Shown: positions 50,300 to 60,044 of the stretch, piece after piece
Layout: every line of letters begins with the position of its first letter
How positions within the stretch are numbered: position 1 is the stretch's first letter
Origin: Sabulitectum sp964386635
GTDB taxonomy: Bacteria; Fermentibacterota; Fermentibacteria; Fermentibacterales; JCC-6
Reading direction: 5' to 3'
Length of the DNA stretch: 64,000 nucleotides
Assembly (NCBI GenBank): GCA_964386635.1
Contig: CAYLRO010000004.1
Span: forward strand, 1 to 64,000
Translations under genes and position numbers: made by a program
The notes under the pieces: generated by a model
Told to the model about the DNA's origin: nothing
Database searches by the model: none
Seen by the model: the letters and a program-made list of their open reading frames with translations, nothing else

Positions 50300-52152
50300 T
50301 GGGAGCTGAGGTAAGAAAAGTACTTGCTGTTGCAGCCATGCGTGACGGCAAGGTTGTAACCAAGCTTCTCCCTGGAGGCAAGGACATCACTCTGGGCTCC
50401 GGCTATAACAACACCATTGCTGTTGAGGGTCCGGGGATACCGGAGAGTCTGGTGTTCCTCAGGGGAGTTGAAGACGGAGAGTCCTGGGAGCTGAAGCTAT
50501 CGGATTCCATGGATGCGCAGATAACCTCTGCCAACGGATCGAAACTGAAGTTCAGCGACCTTAAGGGGCTTGGTATTTTCAATACCGACTCTGATGGTCA
50601 CTATGCTCTGAAGGTGAACTACGGCGACCAGGGAATGGTGAATGCCGGACCTTACACAATTCACTTCGGATTCATAGACCCTCCCAAAGTGCAGGTTAAG
50701 AAACCGGAACCGAAGAAGAAAGCTGAACCTGCCGGTAAAAAGGAAGAAGTTCCCTTTGTAGCCGACAAAAGGATGCTGAAACTTGTTATTGAGGAACCGG
50801 GCAACAGAAGAGAAATCTATCCCAACGCCGGCATCATGACAATCGGAAAAGCCGATTACAATACAGTATCAGTTGAAGATGAAACTCTGCCCAGGATACA
50901 TACTCTTCTTGAACCGGAGCAGGGAAACAAGTACATACTCAGACTGCTTCCTGAGATAAAAGGCGGAGTTGAGGTCAAAGGCAGCGTCATACCTTTTGCC
51001 ACTCTTATTGAAAGACATCTCCTGAAGCAGGAGAAACCTGGAGAACCGTACATCTGGGTATTTGACAGAAATGTATCCGGTGTGTTCACGATCGGTAGTA
51101 CAGAGGTGTTTTTCGGTTTTGCAGAACCGCCTCCAGAACTGCTTAAACCGAAACCGAAGCCGAAACCCCTCATCCCTGTAGAGAAACCGAAACCAGCTTT
51201 CTACAACTGGAAAAGCTTTGCATGCAGACCGCATGAAAAAGTTGCGTATCACATCAGCAAGAACGAGAACGACAGATTCAAGATCATACTGGGTATCGGA
51301 CTTGCAGCCGCTCTTCTCATGGGAGCGGTAACAGACAGATTGATCACTGTAGTTAAGGAATCAAAATCCCAGATTCTGAGAAATGCTCCAAGTGCCAGAG
51401 TTGCTCAGCTTTCTGAAACCCCTCCGGTTGCAACTGGAATGGGTGAGGAGATCATAGGAGACATGCCTGTTGCCCAGATTGAGGGCACCGGTGTTGGTGG
51501 AGGAGAAGGACCTGCAGGTGGAGGTGCCGCTGAAGGTGCAGATGCCGCAGGAGATGTTCTCAGCAGTATTGGATTTGCCGCATACGGTACAGGTGCAGCC
51601 GGTGGCGGTGCAGGCTTTATCGGTGATCTTCAAAGTGCAGCCTCATCTGGAACCGGACTGGCTTCAGGCCAGACAGGTGATGCTATCATTGCAGGGGCAG
51701 GCGGTGGCGGTTCCGGTGGTCTCTCCGGTCTTGCAGGTGGTGGAGGCGGCGTAGCCGCATCAGCTGAAACTGTGAGTTCCAGCGACATGCAGGCTGCTCA
51801 CCAGGCTGCTCAGGTTTCATTCAGCGCAAGTGCTTCAGGTGAGGCAATTGACCTGGGTTACAGGAACATGAGCGATATAAGACGAAGGATCAATGTGATA
51901 AAGATGAGGGTGCAGACCGCTTATGAAAGTCTTCTCAGGTCCAACCCCGGTGCTTCAGGCACAATCACAATCAACTTTTCAATAACACCAGGCGGATCGG
52001 TGACAGGAGTATCCGTCAGTTGTCCCGGAGCACTCTCAAGTCTCCAGGGAACAGTAACATCTGCAGTTTCATCGCTGAACTTCGGCCCGGCACCGGAACA
52101 GACCGGCAACCTGCCTGTTACAGTTCCGTTCAGTCTGGTACCGCCTCAGTAG
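50299..52152 (+). CDS. FHA-like / TM / Gly-rich / TonB-AgmX-type energy-transducing protein (GltG-like)
   Basis: The 617-aa protein has two FHA-like cytoplasmic domains (~5-125 with TLGSGYNNTIAVEGPG; ~160-275 with MTIGKADYNTVSVEDETLPRIH), each followed by a Pro/Lys-rich linker (PKPKPKPLIPVEKPKPAF), one TM helix (~328-350), a long Gly/Ala-rich periplasmic stretch (~390-505) and a C-terminal TonB/AgmX-PglI-like domain (~520-617: RRRINVIKMRVQTAYESLL, GTITINFSITPGGSVTGVSV). GltG of Myxococcus has the same order of FHA, TM and TonB-like parts. The protein would be pushed by the ExbB/ExbD-like motor and reach toward the outer membrane. It ends the operon, 18 bp before a terminator hairpin. Confidence 0.78.
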   Translation: MGAEVRKVLAVAAMRDGKVVTKLLPGGKDITLGSGYNNTIAVEGPGIPESLVFLRGVEDGESWELKLSDSMDAQITSANGSKLKFSDLKGLGIFNTDSDGHYALKVNYGDQGMVNAGPYTIHFGFIDPPKVQVKKPEPKKKAEPAGKKEEVPFVADKRMLKLVIEEPGNRREIYPNAGIMTIGKADYNTVSVEDETLPRIHTLLEPEQGNKYILRLLPEIKGGVEVKGSVIPFATLIERHLLKQEKPGEPYIWVFDRNVSGVFTIGSTEVFFGFAEPPPELLKPKPKPKPLIPVEKPKPAFYNWKSFACRPHEKVAYHISKNENDRFKIILGIGLAAALLMGAVTDRLITVVKESKSQILRNAPSARVAQLSETPPVATGMGEEIIGDMPVAQIEGTGVGGGEGPAGGGAAEGADAAGDVLSSIGFAAYGTGAAGGGAGFIGDLQSAASSGTGLASGQTGDAIIAGAGGGGSGGLSGLAGGGGGVAASAETVSSSDMQAAHQAAQVSFSASASGEAIDLGYRNMSDIRRRINVIKMRVQTAYESLLRSNPGASGTITINFSITPGGSVTGVSVSCPGALSSLQGTVTSAVSSLNFGPAPEQTGNLPVTVPFSLVPPQ

Positions 52153-52170
52153 GGTAAAGCAAAAGGATTG

Positions 52171-52197
52171 ACGGGCCGCAGCAGAGCTGCGGCCCGT
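52171..52197 (+). terminator. Intrinsic terminator after the motor operon
   Basis: A perfect 12-bp stem (ACGGGCCGCAGC / GCTGCGGCCCGT) with loop AGA, followed by TTTC, lies 18 bp after the last stop of the operon. Confidence 0.75.
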
Positions 52198-52325
52198 TTC
52201 GCAGGTGCAGAGACCTTTTGACCTGTAATGGTACCGGGGTTATTGTTTCCCACGAAGAAGTATCAGATTCTACTGAGTGTCACCATTCATTCAGCTGATT
52301 TCAGTTTTCATGAAAGGAGATCAGG

Positions 52326-53009
52326 GTGGACAGTAACTGGGAAGAAAAACTTTTCTGCAGCCTTGATAAGGTTGCAGGAGAGGAAATCCGTGAAACGGTA
52401 CTCTCTGGCATGAAGCGATATGAAACTGCTGAAACTGGAGAGGAGGGTTCCTGGGTACGGGAGTTACTCACTAGAATGAAAAGGCACCTGACTTCTGAGC
52501 AAACCGTGGAAGTTTTTTACAACTGTGCATGCAGATACCCTGCAGCAAAGCTTCTTAAAGCAAAAGCAGCTTACCGGAAAAATGGATGTGTGGATGACGC
52601 TGTCAGTGAACTCAGATCGCAGCTTGAGAATACACTTCGAGACGGCATGCTCTTTGAACCGGAAATTGTGGACTGGCTTCTGGACCGGGGATGGGGCGTA
52701 GCGGGAAAAAGGGATGGCGGGAAAATTCTTGTTACAAAGATCCCTAAAAGCGGGAATCTGAGAAAATACATGAGCGCAAACGACCAGGAAAGGCAGAGAG
52801 AGCTGTACTGCCATTGTTCACAAGTCAGTGGAGCAGTTGCTGCCAGTGTTCCGATTCCGGTGGAGTACTGCCATTGCGGGGCGGGATTCTACCGATGGAT
52901 ATGGGAAACTATCCTGGAAAAACCTGTCAGTGTGGAAATCCTCGAAACAGTGTGTTCAGGCGGCAACAAATGCTCATTCGCAATTGTTCTGCCGGAGCCT
53001 GTTGAATGA
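52326..53009 (+). CDS. Cys/His-rich protein of unknown function, paired with a PadR regulator
   Basis: A 227-aa soluble protein, mostly helical at the start (EEKLFCSLDKVAGEEIRET) and with two copies of a YCHC motif (LYCHCSQVSG, EYCHCGAGFYRWIWE) and further Cys (CSGGNKCSFAIVLPEP) in the C-terminal third. The clustering of Cys and His suggests metal, heme or thiol chemistry, and the C-terminal part recalls V4R-like or thiazoline-carboxylate-hydrolase-like families, but I cannot name it. It starts with GTG behind GGAGATCAGG and overlaps the PadR gene by 4 bp, so the regulator probably responds to the same signal. Confidence 0.6.
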   Translation: MDSNWEEKLFCSLDKVAGEEIRETVLSGMKRYETAETGEEGSWVRELLTRMKRHLTSEQTVEVFYNCACRYPAAKLLKAKAAYRKNGCVDDAVSELRSQLENTLRDGMLFEPEIVDWLLDRGWGVAGKRDGGKILVTKIPKSGNLRKYMSANDQERQRELYCHCSQVSGAVAASVPIPVEYCHCGAGFYRWIWETILEKPVSVEILETVCSGGNKCSFAIVLPEPVE

Positions 53010-53572
53010 CAGAGGTCAATCCGGTACCTGAACTCAGGGTGTCAGCTCTTGCTCTTATGGCAATTATCAGTGAGAGACCCATGACCGGCTATGAGCTTAA
53101 AAAGCTGATTGATTCAAGTGAAATGATTTTCTGGCGGGACTCTTTCGGAAGTATCTACCCGAATCTGAGTCATCTTACCAGACTAGGTCTTACCACCAAA
53201 ACACCATCCCGGAAAGCCGGTCGTAAGCGGATCACTTATGAGCTTACACCCAGTGGGCGACAGCATGTTGAAGACTGGCTTAAACTTCCTGCAGAACAAC
53301 GGCCGGTGAAGATCGAACTGCTTTTGAAGCTCCGTTTCGGATATCCACTGGGGAAAGATGCCCTTGAGAAGTTGCTGAAGGCACATCTTGATCATCATAA
53401 GGGACTGTTGCCTGAACTATTTGAAGGACTGGAGCATATCGACGGACTTGAACCGTCTCTTCAACTGGAAACCAGAAGAATGACGCTGGATTTCTGGTAC
53501 CGCTACACAAGAATGATGATCGAATGGAGCATGTCCTGCCTTGAGAGGCTGGATGGCCAGCCTCTCAGATAA
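53006..53572 (+). CDS. PadR-family transcriptional regulator
   Basis: This 188-aa protein has an N-terminal winged helix (residues ~10-90: LRVSALALMAIISERPMTGYELKKLI, FGSIYPNLSHLTRLGLT, RKRITYELTPSGRQHV) and a C-terminal helical Vir_act_alpha-type dimerisation domain with DFWYRYTRMMIEW. PadR proteins are small-molecule-responsive repressors. A 9-bp stem (AGAGGCTGG/CCAGCCTCT) closes the gene and may end transcription. The likely operator is discussed for the next promoter. Confidence 0.88.
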   Translation: MTEVNPVPELRVSALALMAIISERPMTGYELKKLIDSSEMIFWRDSFGSIYPNLSHLTRLGLTTKTPSRKAGRKRITYELTPSGRQHVEDWLKLPAEQRPVKIELLLKLRFGYPLGKDALEKLLKAHLDHHKGLLPELFEGLEHIDGLEPSLQLETRRMTLDFWYRYTRMMIEWSMSCLERLDGQPLR

Positions 53573-53642
53573 TCAGGTAAATCCATCTATACAATTCTTT
53601 CACAGCCGTTGAAGTTCGTGATGAAATCACGGCATTACTCAT

Positions 53643-53676
53643 AATGATTGACGAATGTATCATTTCGATATATAGT
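53643..53676 (+). promoter_or_regulatory. Promoter with overlapping inverted repeat
   Basis: TTGACG (53648-53653), a 17-bp spacer and TATAGT (53671-53676) make a near-consensus sigma70 promoter 26 bp before the start codon of the secreted propeller gene. An inverted repeat AATGAT-N10-ATCATT (53643-53648, 53659-53664) overlaps the -35. It could be a repressor site, perhaps for the PadR protein coded just upstream. Confidence 0.6.
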
Positions 53677-53702
53677 ACGTGAGCCCTGATGAAAGGAGCG
53701 TT

Positions 53703-55661
53703 ATGAAAAAGTGCAGTGTTCTTTTCTGCGGACTTCTTCTTTTTGCTTCCCGGGCAACAGCAGAAGACCAGCATATCCTTCTTCTTGTCCCGCATCGCTA
53801 TGGTGCTAATTACAATTTCAACATTGATCATTTTCAGCAAATGGGATTCATAACAACCACTGCAGGGATCAACGGAACTGTAACTCCCTGTAACTCAGGT
53901 ATTCCAGTACTGACTGCTGATACCCTGATAAGCGGGATACAGGACATCGAAATGTTCCAAGCGGTGGCTGTAATGCCATCCAGGTGGGTGAATGTACCGG
54001 AGCCTTACAACGATCTGATAACAAGCCCTGAAGCTCTGTCCATCATATCTGAAGCCTGTTCCAGCTCAATTCCTGTTTGGGCAACCTGCGCCGGTCCACT
54101 GGTACTGGCAGCTGCAGATGTTCTGTCAGGGGTAACGATACAGGGCCGTGCCGGACCTGACAGCAGCTTCATGGATATCTATGAGGCTGCTGGAGCTAAC
54201 TACATAGGATGGGGTCTGCTGCCTGTGATTCACCAGAACATTATCACAACAAGCAGGGGTCAGTATTACCAGAGAGAGAATTGTCAGGCGGTAATCTCTG
54301 CCTCAGCTGCAGCCGGAACAGTATGCGTATCAGAAAACCGTACTGGAGACTATTCCCAGGGAGCTCGCGACATAACTTTGACTTCAGACAACTCCTTCAT
54401 CCTTACCGGTTATGATTTCAGTAATTCAGGATGCAGGAGCGATCTGCTTCTTCAAAAAGCGGACTCACAGGGGAATACAATCTGGTCAGAATCCTTCGGA
54501 TCAGCGGGATTCGAATATGGGAACTCAGTAATTGAGGCTTCAAATGGAGATTACATTGCCTGTGGTTACACAACATCAGCCGGCAATGAAGATTTCTACC
54601 TTCTAAGAACAGACACTGATGGCAACACTGTCTTTGAAACAGCATTTGGCGGTGACAGTCTTGATATCGCCACGTCGGTTGCTGAAACATCCGACGGCAG
54701 AATTCTGATTTGCGGATACACAACGGAGAATACTGCAGGAGAAAGCGATGTTCTTGTGATAATGTCCGACGGTTCAGGCAGCCATCTCTGGGAGAAGCGA
54801 TATGGCGGATCAGGGCCTGAAACCGCAGATCAGATACAGATCACATCAGGTGGAAATATTCTGATAACCGGTTCTACAGGATCATTCACAGATAACAGTG
54901 ATGCATATTCAATATTGACAGATATTGACGGCAACATTATCTGGGAGCAGTACTACGGAGCTCAGGGAGGCGATGGGGGTTATGATCGTGCTAATGCAGC
55001 TGTGGAGACCACAGGAGGTAACATAGCCATAGCAGGTGACTCGAATGATCCTGACAACTGCGGCATGTACTTCATACTTACAGACGGAAATGGTGAGAAA
55101 ATCACTGAAACGTTCCATGGCAATATATTCTACGATTATGCAAACGATATCATTGAGACACCGGATGGTGGATTTATCCTGGCTGGAGCAACAAAGGACA
55201 GGTACTCCTGTGACAATAATCTCTTTGTGGTGAAGCTGAATGAAAACGGGGAAGAGGTATGGACAGAGGAGTTCGGGGGGGAGTTCACAGATGAGTGGGG
55301 CACTGCGATAACTCCAACAGCAACAGGTAGTTACATGGTTACAGGCCAGAGAGAGACAGAAGACGGGGATTATGATGTCTACCTGGTGGAGATTGAGGAT
55401 TCTTCCCAGGGGGTATCCCCGGTGGAACAAAGCCTGTTGCATGTTTATCCCAACCCTGCAGCTGAAACCGTAAATCTTATTAATGTTTCCCCTGGAACAT
55501 CCTACAGCATTTATGACACTGCCGGCCGTATGGTTTCCAACGGGACGATGAATGACGTGTCAACCGGGATCGATCTGAAAGATCTTTCAATGGGAGTCTA
55601 CACACTTGCTGCTTTTGCAGAAGGAAACCCCGCAACGGTAAGGTTCACTGTTCTCAGATGA
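53703..55661 (+). CDS. Secreted DJ-1/PfpI-like domain plus beta-propeller with T9SS sorting domain
   Basis: The ATG at 53703 follows GAAAGGAG. The 652-aa protein has a signal peptide (MKKCSVLFCGLLLFASRATAE), a DJ-1/PfpI-like domain (~20-210; putative nucleophile Cys in WATCAGPLVLAAADVLSG), then six or more beta-propeller repeats of the GGxLDIAxS-ETSDGxILICGYT kind (~210-560), and a type A T9SS sorting domain (~575-652: HVYPNPAAETVNL, IYDTAGRMVSN, MGVYTLAAFA). The DJ-1 fold is usually cytoplasmic; an exported version is unusual. The function may be proteolytic, glyoxalase-like or non-catalytic. It ends before a strong terminator. Confidence 0.72.
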   Translation: MKKCSVLFCGLLLFASRATAEDQHILLLVPHRYGANYNFNIDHFQQMGFITTTAGINGTVTPCNSGIPVLTADTLISGIQDIEMFQAVAVMPSRWVNVPEPYNDLITSPEALSIISEACSSSIPVWATCAGPLVLAAADVLSGVTIQGRAGPDSSFMDIYEAAGANYIGWGLLPVIHQNIITTSRGQYYQRENCQAVISASAAAGTVCVSENRTGDYSQGARDITLTSDNSFILTGYDFSNSGCRSDLLLQKADSQGNTIWSESFGSAGFEYGNSVIEASNGDYIACGYTTSAGNEDFYLLRTDTDGNTVFETAFGGDSLDIATSVAETSDGRILICGYTTENTAGESDVLVIMSDGSGSHLWEKRYGGSGPETADQIQITSGGNILITGSTGSFTDNSDAYSILTDIDGNIIWEQYYGAQGGDGGYDRANAAVETTGGNIAIAGDSNDPDNCGMYFILTDGNGEKITETFHGNIFYDYANDIIETPDGGFILAGATKDRYSCDNNLFVVKLNENGEEVWTEEFGGEFTDEWGTAITPTATGSYMVTGQRETEDGDYDVYLVEIEDSSQGVSPVEQSLLHVYPNPAAETVNLINVSPGTSYSIYDTAGRMVSNGTMNDVSTGIDLKDLSMGVYTLAAFAEGNPATVRFTVLR

Positions 55662-55681
55662 GAAAGAAAGCTTGAGTGGAT

Positions 55682-55709
55682 GAGGGCCGCGGCAGTTGCC
55701 GCGGCCCTC
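55682..55709. terminator. Bidirectional terminator between convergent genes
   Basis: A perfect 13-bp stem (GAGGGCCGCGGCA / TGCCGCGGCCCTC) with loop GT is followed by TGTGTTTT on the plus strand. It lies between the propeller gene and groEL and can serve both. Confidence 0.8.
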
Positions 55710-55737
55710 TGTGTTTTCCGTTCTGTGAGATGTACTT

Positions 55738-57372
<1,635 letters not shown>

Positions 57373-57386
57373 AATGAAATTCTCCC

Positions 57387-57683
57387 TTACTCTATGACGG
57401 CGAGGATGTCATCCTCGCGGATGATCACCAGGTCTTCACCGTTTACTTTTACTTCTGTGCCGGAGTACTTGCCGATAAGGATCTTATCACCCTCTTTTAC
57501 AACAGGGGCCATGAATTCACCGGAATCTGAACGCTTTCCGGTTCCTATGGCAACAATGGTACCCTCAAGAGGCTTTTCTTTTGCCGTGTCGGGAAGAACG
57601 ATTCCGCCCTTCACGAATTCTTTGGGCTCTTCTCTGCGGACAATGATCCGGTCGAAGAGTGGCCTGACTTTCAGTTCTGCCAT
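57387..57683 (-). CDS. groS: Co-chaperonin GroES
   Basis: The true start is the ATG at 57683 (98 aa); the AAAGGAG before it rules out a longer frame that begins upstream. It has the GroES core RPLFDRIIVRREEPKEFVKGGIVLP, GTIVAIGTGKR and KVNGEDLVIIREDDILAVIE. It caps GroEL. No CIRCE (HrcA) box is visible upstream, so regulation must be of another kind. Confidence 0.96.
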   Translation of the reverse strand: MAELKVRPLFDRIIVRREEPKEFVKGGIVLPDTAKEKPLEGTIVAIGTGKRSDSGEFMAPVVKEGDKILIGKYSGTEVKVNGEDLVIIREDDILAVIE

Positions 57684-57995
57684 GTTATGATCTCCTTTCA
57701 AGAGGAATATTTTTCAAGGCAAAATTCTTTCCATTTCTGTGTCATTATTCGACATGATTTGTACAAGCAAGGAATATGCCAGTAAAATACCGATGCTTCA
57801 CTCCCTGTGTAACATCTTGAATTGCAACCAGAAGAATCGAGAGTGCAGCATGTCTGTCCCGGCTGGTATGGAATCGTTGACAGCCAGTGGGTCAGTTTGA
57901 CGCATAGAGAATGCCTTGTCCTTTACTCCTTTTATATATTCCGGTCTCACAGCAATTCCAGCCGTTGGCGGTTGTATAGATAAACGGAGGTTACC
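57684..57995. other. Divergent intergenic region between groES and hutH
   Basis: This 312-bp spacer has no reliable ORF. A perfect TTGACA lies at about 57878 on the plus strand with a poor partner -10, and an AT-rich TTTATATATTCC lies about 70 bp before the hutH start. No CIRCE inverted repeat (TTAGCACTC-N9-GAGTGCTAA) and no obvious heat-shock sigma32 box were found. Confidence 0.4.
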
Positions 57996-59492
57996 ATGAA
58001 GTCAGAAGTAATTACCGAAGCATCCGGAACATGCCTTGAACAGGTTGAACAGGTTTTTCAGGGCAGTCGGTTCAAACTTGGCACCGAAGCTGAACAGGCC
58101 CTCAGAGACGGCAGGAAGAAGATTGATCTTCTTCTGAAGTCAGGCAAACCGATTTACGGAGTGAATACCGGTTTCGGCAGGCTTGCAAGCACCATTGTAC
58201 CTGAGAGTGAACTTGCTCTTCTTCAGAAGAATCTGCTGCTGAGCCATGCATGTGCTGCTGGAGAGCCTTTCTCTCCAGAGACAGTCAGGGTGATGATCTT
58301 TCTCAGAGTTGCTTCCCTTGCCCGTGGCCGAAGCGGAATTCGTCTGGAAACCGTTGACGCCCTGGTGAAACTGGGAAACAGCGGATACACTCCTGTTGTT
58401 CCCTGCAAGGGTTCTCTGGGAGCTTCCGGAGATCTGGCCCCGCTTGCACACATGTGCCTTCCAATCCTTGGCGAGGGTCAGTGCACAGATCCGGATGGAA
58501 AAGTCGTATCAGGTGCTGAAGCTCTTGAAAGGGCCGGGATAGCCAGAGTAGAGCTTCAGGCAAAGGAGGGGCTTGCCCTGATAAACGGGACACAGGTGAT
58601 GACAGCTGTTGCCGCAACAGCTTTAATCAAGGCACAGAGGCTTATGAAGGCAGCAGATGCTGCAGCGGCAATTACCCTTGAGGCTCTTCTTGGAACCGAT
58701 GCCGCTCTTGATCCTGAGCTGGTGGGGCTGAGACCACATCCAGGAGCAATTGTTTCCGCTGCCAGAATAAGAGAGCATCTTGAAGGGTCAGAGATAGTGC
58801 ACAGCCATCCTTCCTGCGGAAAAGTTCAGGATGCCTATTCACTCAGGTGTACACCTCAGGTACACGGAGCTTCCCGGGATGCTCTGACCTACATCGGTCA
58901 GGTACTTGAGCGAGAGCTGAAATCGGTTACCGACAACCCCCTTCTTATGGAAGATGGAAGAGCCGTCAGCGGCGGAAACTTCCACGGTCAGCCGGTAGCT
59001 CTTGCGGCAGACCACCTGAAGATAGCTGCAGCGGAGCTTGCAAACATCTCCGAACGCAGAACAGAAAGGCTGCTCAATCCTGATTTAAGCGGACTTCCTG
59101 CTTTTCTGGCACCATCACCCGGACTGAACTCCGGTCTGATGATTGCTCAGTATACAGCTGCCTCCATGGTCAGTGAGAACAAAGTGCTTGCCCACCCTGC
59201 AAGTGTTGACAGCATTTCAGTCAGTGGTGCTCAGGAAGATCATGTGAGTATGGGAACCACAGCAGCAAGACAGGCTCTTGAAATAGTCTGGAACAGCTGC
59301 AGTGTTCTTGCTGTTGAACTGGCCTCGGCGGTTCAGGCTCACAGATTTCTTTCCAGGGGCAGAATGGGCACCGGTACCAGAAGAACATTTGATGCAGTAT
59401 CGGAGGTATTTCCTCCTCTTGATAAAGACAGACAATTCGCTGATGAACTGAAGGCTGTTTCCAGACTGATAATGGAAGGCGCAATAGGCTGA
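57996..59492 (+). CDS. hutH: Histidine ammonia-lyase (canonical)
   Basis: This 498-aa protein is a typical HutH: IYGVNTGFGRLA, LLLSHACAAGEP with the SH pair of histidine lyases, MIO motif Ala143-Ser144-Gly145 in GSLGASGDLAP, RPHPGAI, QDAYSLRCTPQVHGA, DNPLL and QEDHVSMG. It converts histidine to urocanate and ammonia. It stands alone behind GGAGGTTACC; no urocanase or imidazolonepropionase is near. The second lyase at 1581 is its divergent partner. Confidence 0.95.
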   Translation: MKSEVITEASGTCLEQVEQVFQGSRFKLGTEAEQALRDGRKKIDLLLKSGKPIYGVNTGFGRLASTIVPESELALLQKNLLLSHACAAGEPFSPETVRVMIFLRVASLARGRSGIRLETVDALVKLGNSGYTPVVPCKGSLGASGDLAPLAHMCLPILGEGQCTDPDGKVVSGAEALERAGIARVELQAKEGLALINGTQVMTAVAATALIKAQRLMKAADAAAAITLEALLGTDAALDPELVGLRPHPGAIVSAARIREHLEGSEIVHSHPSCGKVQDAYSLRCTPQVHGASRDALTYIGQVLERELKSVTDNPLLMEDGRAVSGGNFHGQPVALAADHLKIAAAELANISERRTERLLNPDLSGLPAFLAPSPGLNSGLMIAQYTAASMVSENKVLAHPASVDSISVSGAQEDHVSMGTTAARQALEIVWNSCSVLAVELASAVQAHRFLSRGRMGTGTRRTFDAVSEVFPPLDKDRQFADELKAVSRLIMEGAIG

Positions 59493-59539
59493 ACGTCGTT
59501 ACCATATCCGGGTGCTTCTGGAACTGCGGCTGAGAACAC

Positions 59540-59559
59540 ACCGGGAGATGTTTCCCGGT
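59540..59559 (+). terminator. Weak hairpin after hutH
   Basis: A 7-bp stem (ACCGGGA/TCCCGGT) with loop GATGTT, followed by CTGTTTGTCTG, lies 48 bp after the hutH stop. It is a possible but modest terminator. Confidence 0.4.
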
Positions 59560-59633
59560 CTGTTTGTCTGTGGTATGAATGCGCATGTGTTCGGAGGAAT
59601 GCTTCTGTCAGGTGTCAATGTGGCAGAACAAGG

Positions 59634-60044
59634 TCAGTAAAGACCTGAAGCCCTGGCCGGGGAAGAGGTTCCTGTTCCAGGGGCCTTTTCTTCCAGTCCC
59701 ATTTCTTCAAGTTCCTGCTCTATCTTCTCCGGATCTTCTCCGGCTTCCAGCCGGTTGAGTGCATGCTCCAGCTCAGGTCCCAGATCCTCACCCATTTCAT
59801 CCGCCATCTTTCTTACCGCCCTGGCCATGGACCTGGGATCGTTCTCATCCACATCAGCCAGGTCTGATGCCAGATCGTCATCTGATGTTTTTTTCGGCGA
59901 TGCAGTGGAAAAACTGCTCATTACCCTGCTGAGTTCTTTTCTTCCGCAGTCCGGGCACTCCAGATCCGATTCCTGCCGCTTGCCTCTCATGAGAAACTGG
60001 TAGATGGTGTTGCAGCCTTTGCAGTAGTATTCATAAATAGGCAT
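59634..60044 (-). CDS. FmdB-family zinc-ribbon protein with acidic tail
   Basis: The 136-aa product starts MPIYEYYCKGC and has the paired CxxC of the FmdB zinc ribbon (Cys8, Cys11; Cys30, Cys33 in LECPDCGRK). The remainder is an acidic, helical tail (DDLASDLADVDENDPRSMAR...) typical of longer FmdB-like regulators. Function of the family is poorly known. It is the last gene of the pdx operon; its ATG is two bases before the stop of the phosphatase gene, behind GGAGGT. Confidence 0.8.
   Translation of the reverse strand: MPIYEYYCKGCNTIYQFLMRGKRQESDLECPDCGRKELSRVMSSFSTASPKKTSDDDLASDLADVDENDPRSMARAVRKMADEMGEDLGPELEHALNRLEAGEDPEKIEQELEEMGLEEKAPGTGTSSPARASGLY

Noticed and set aside
57684..57995. 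Possible CIRCE or sigma32 element before groES
   Set aside because: No inverted repeat close to the CIRCE consensus and no convincing CTTGAAA/CCCAT pair was found.
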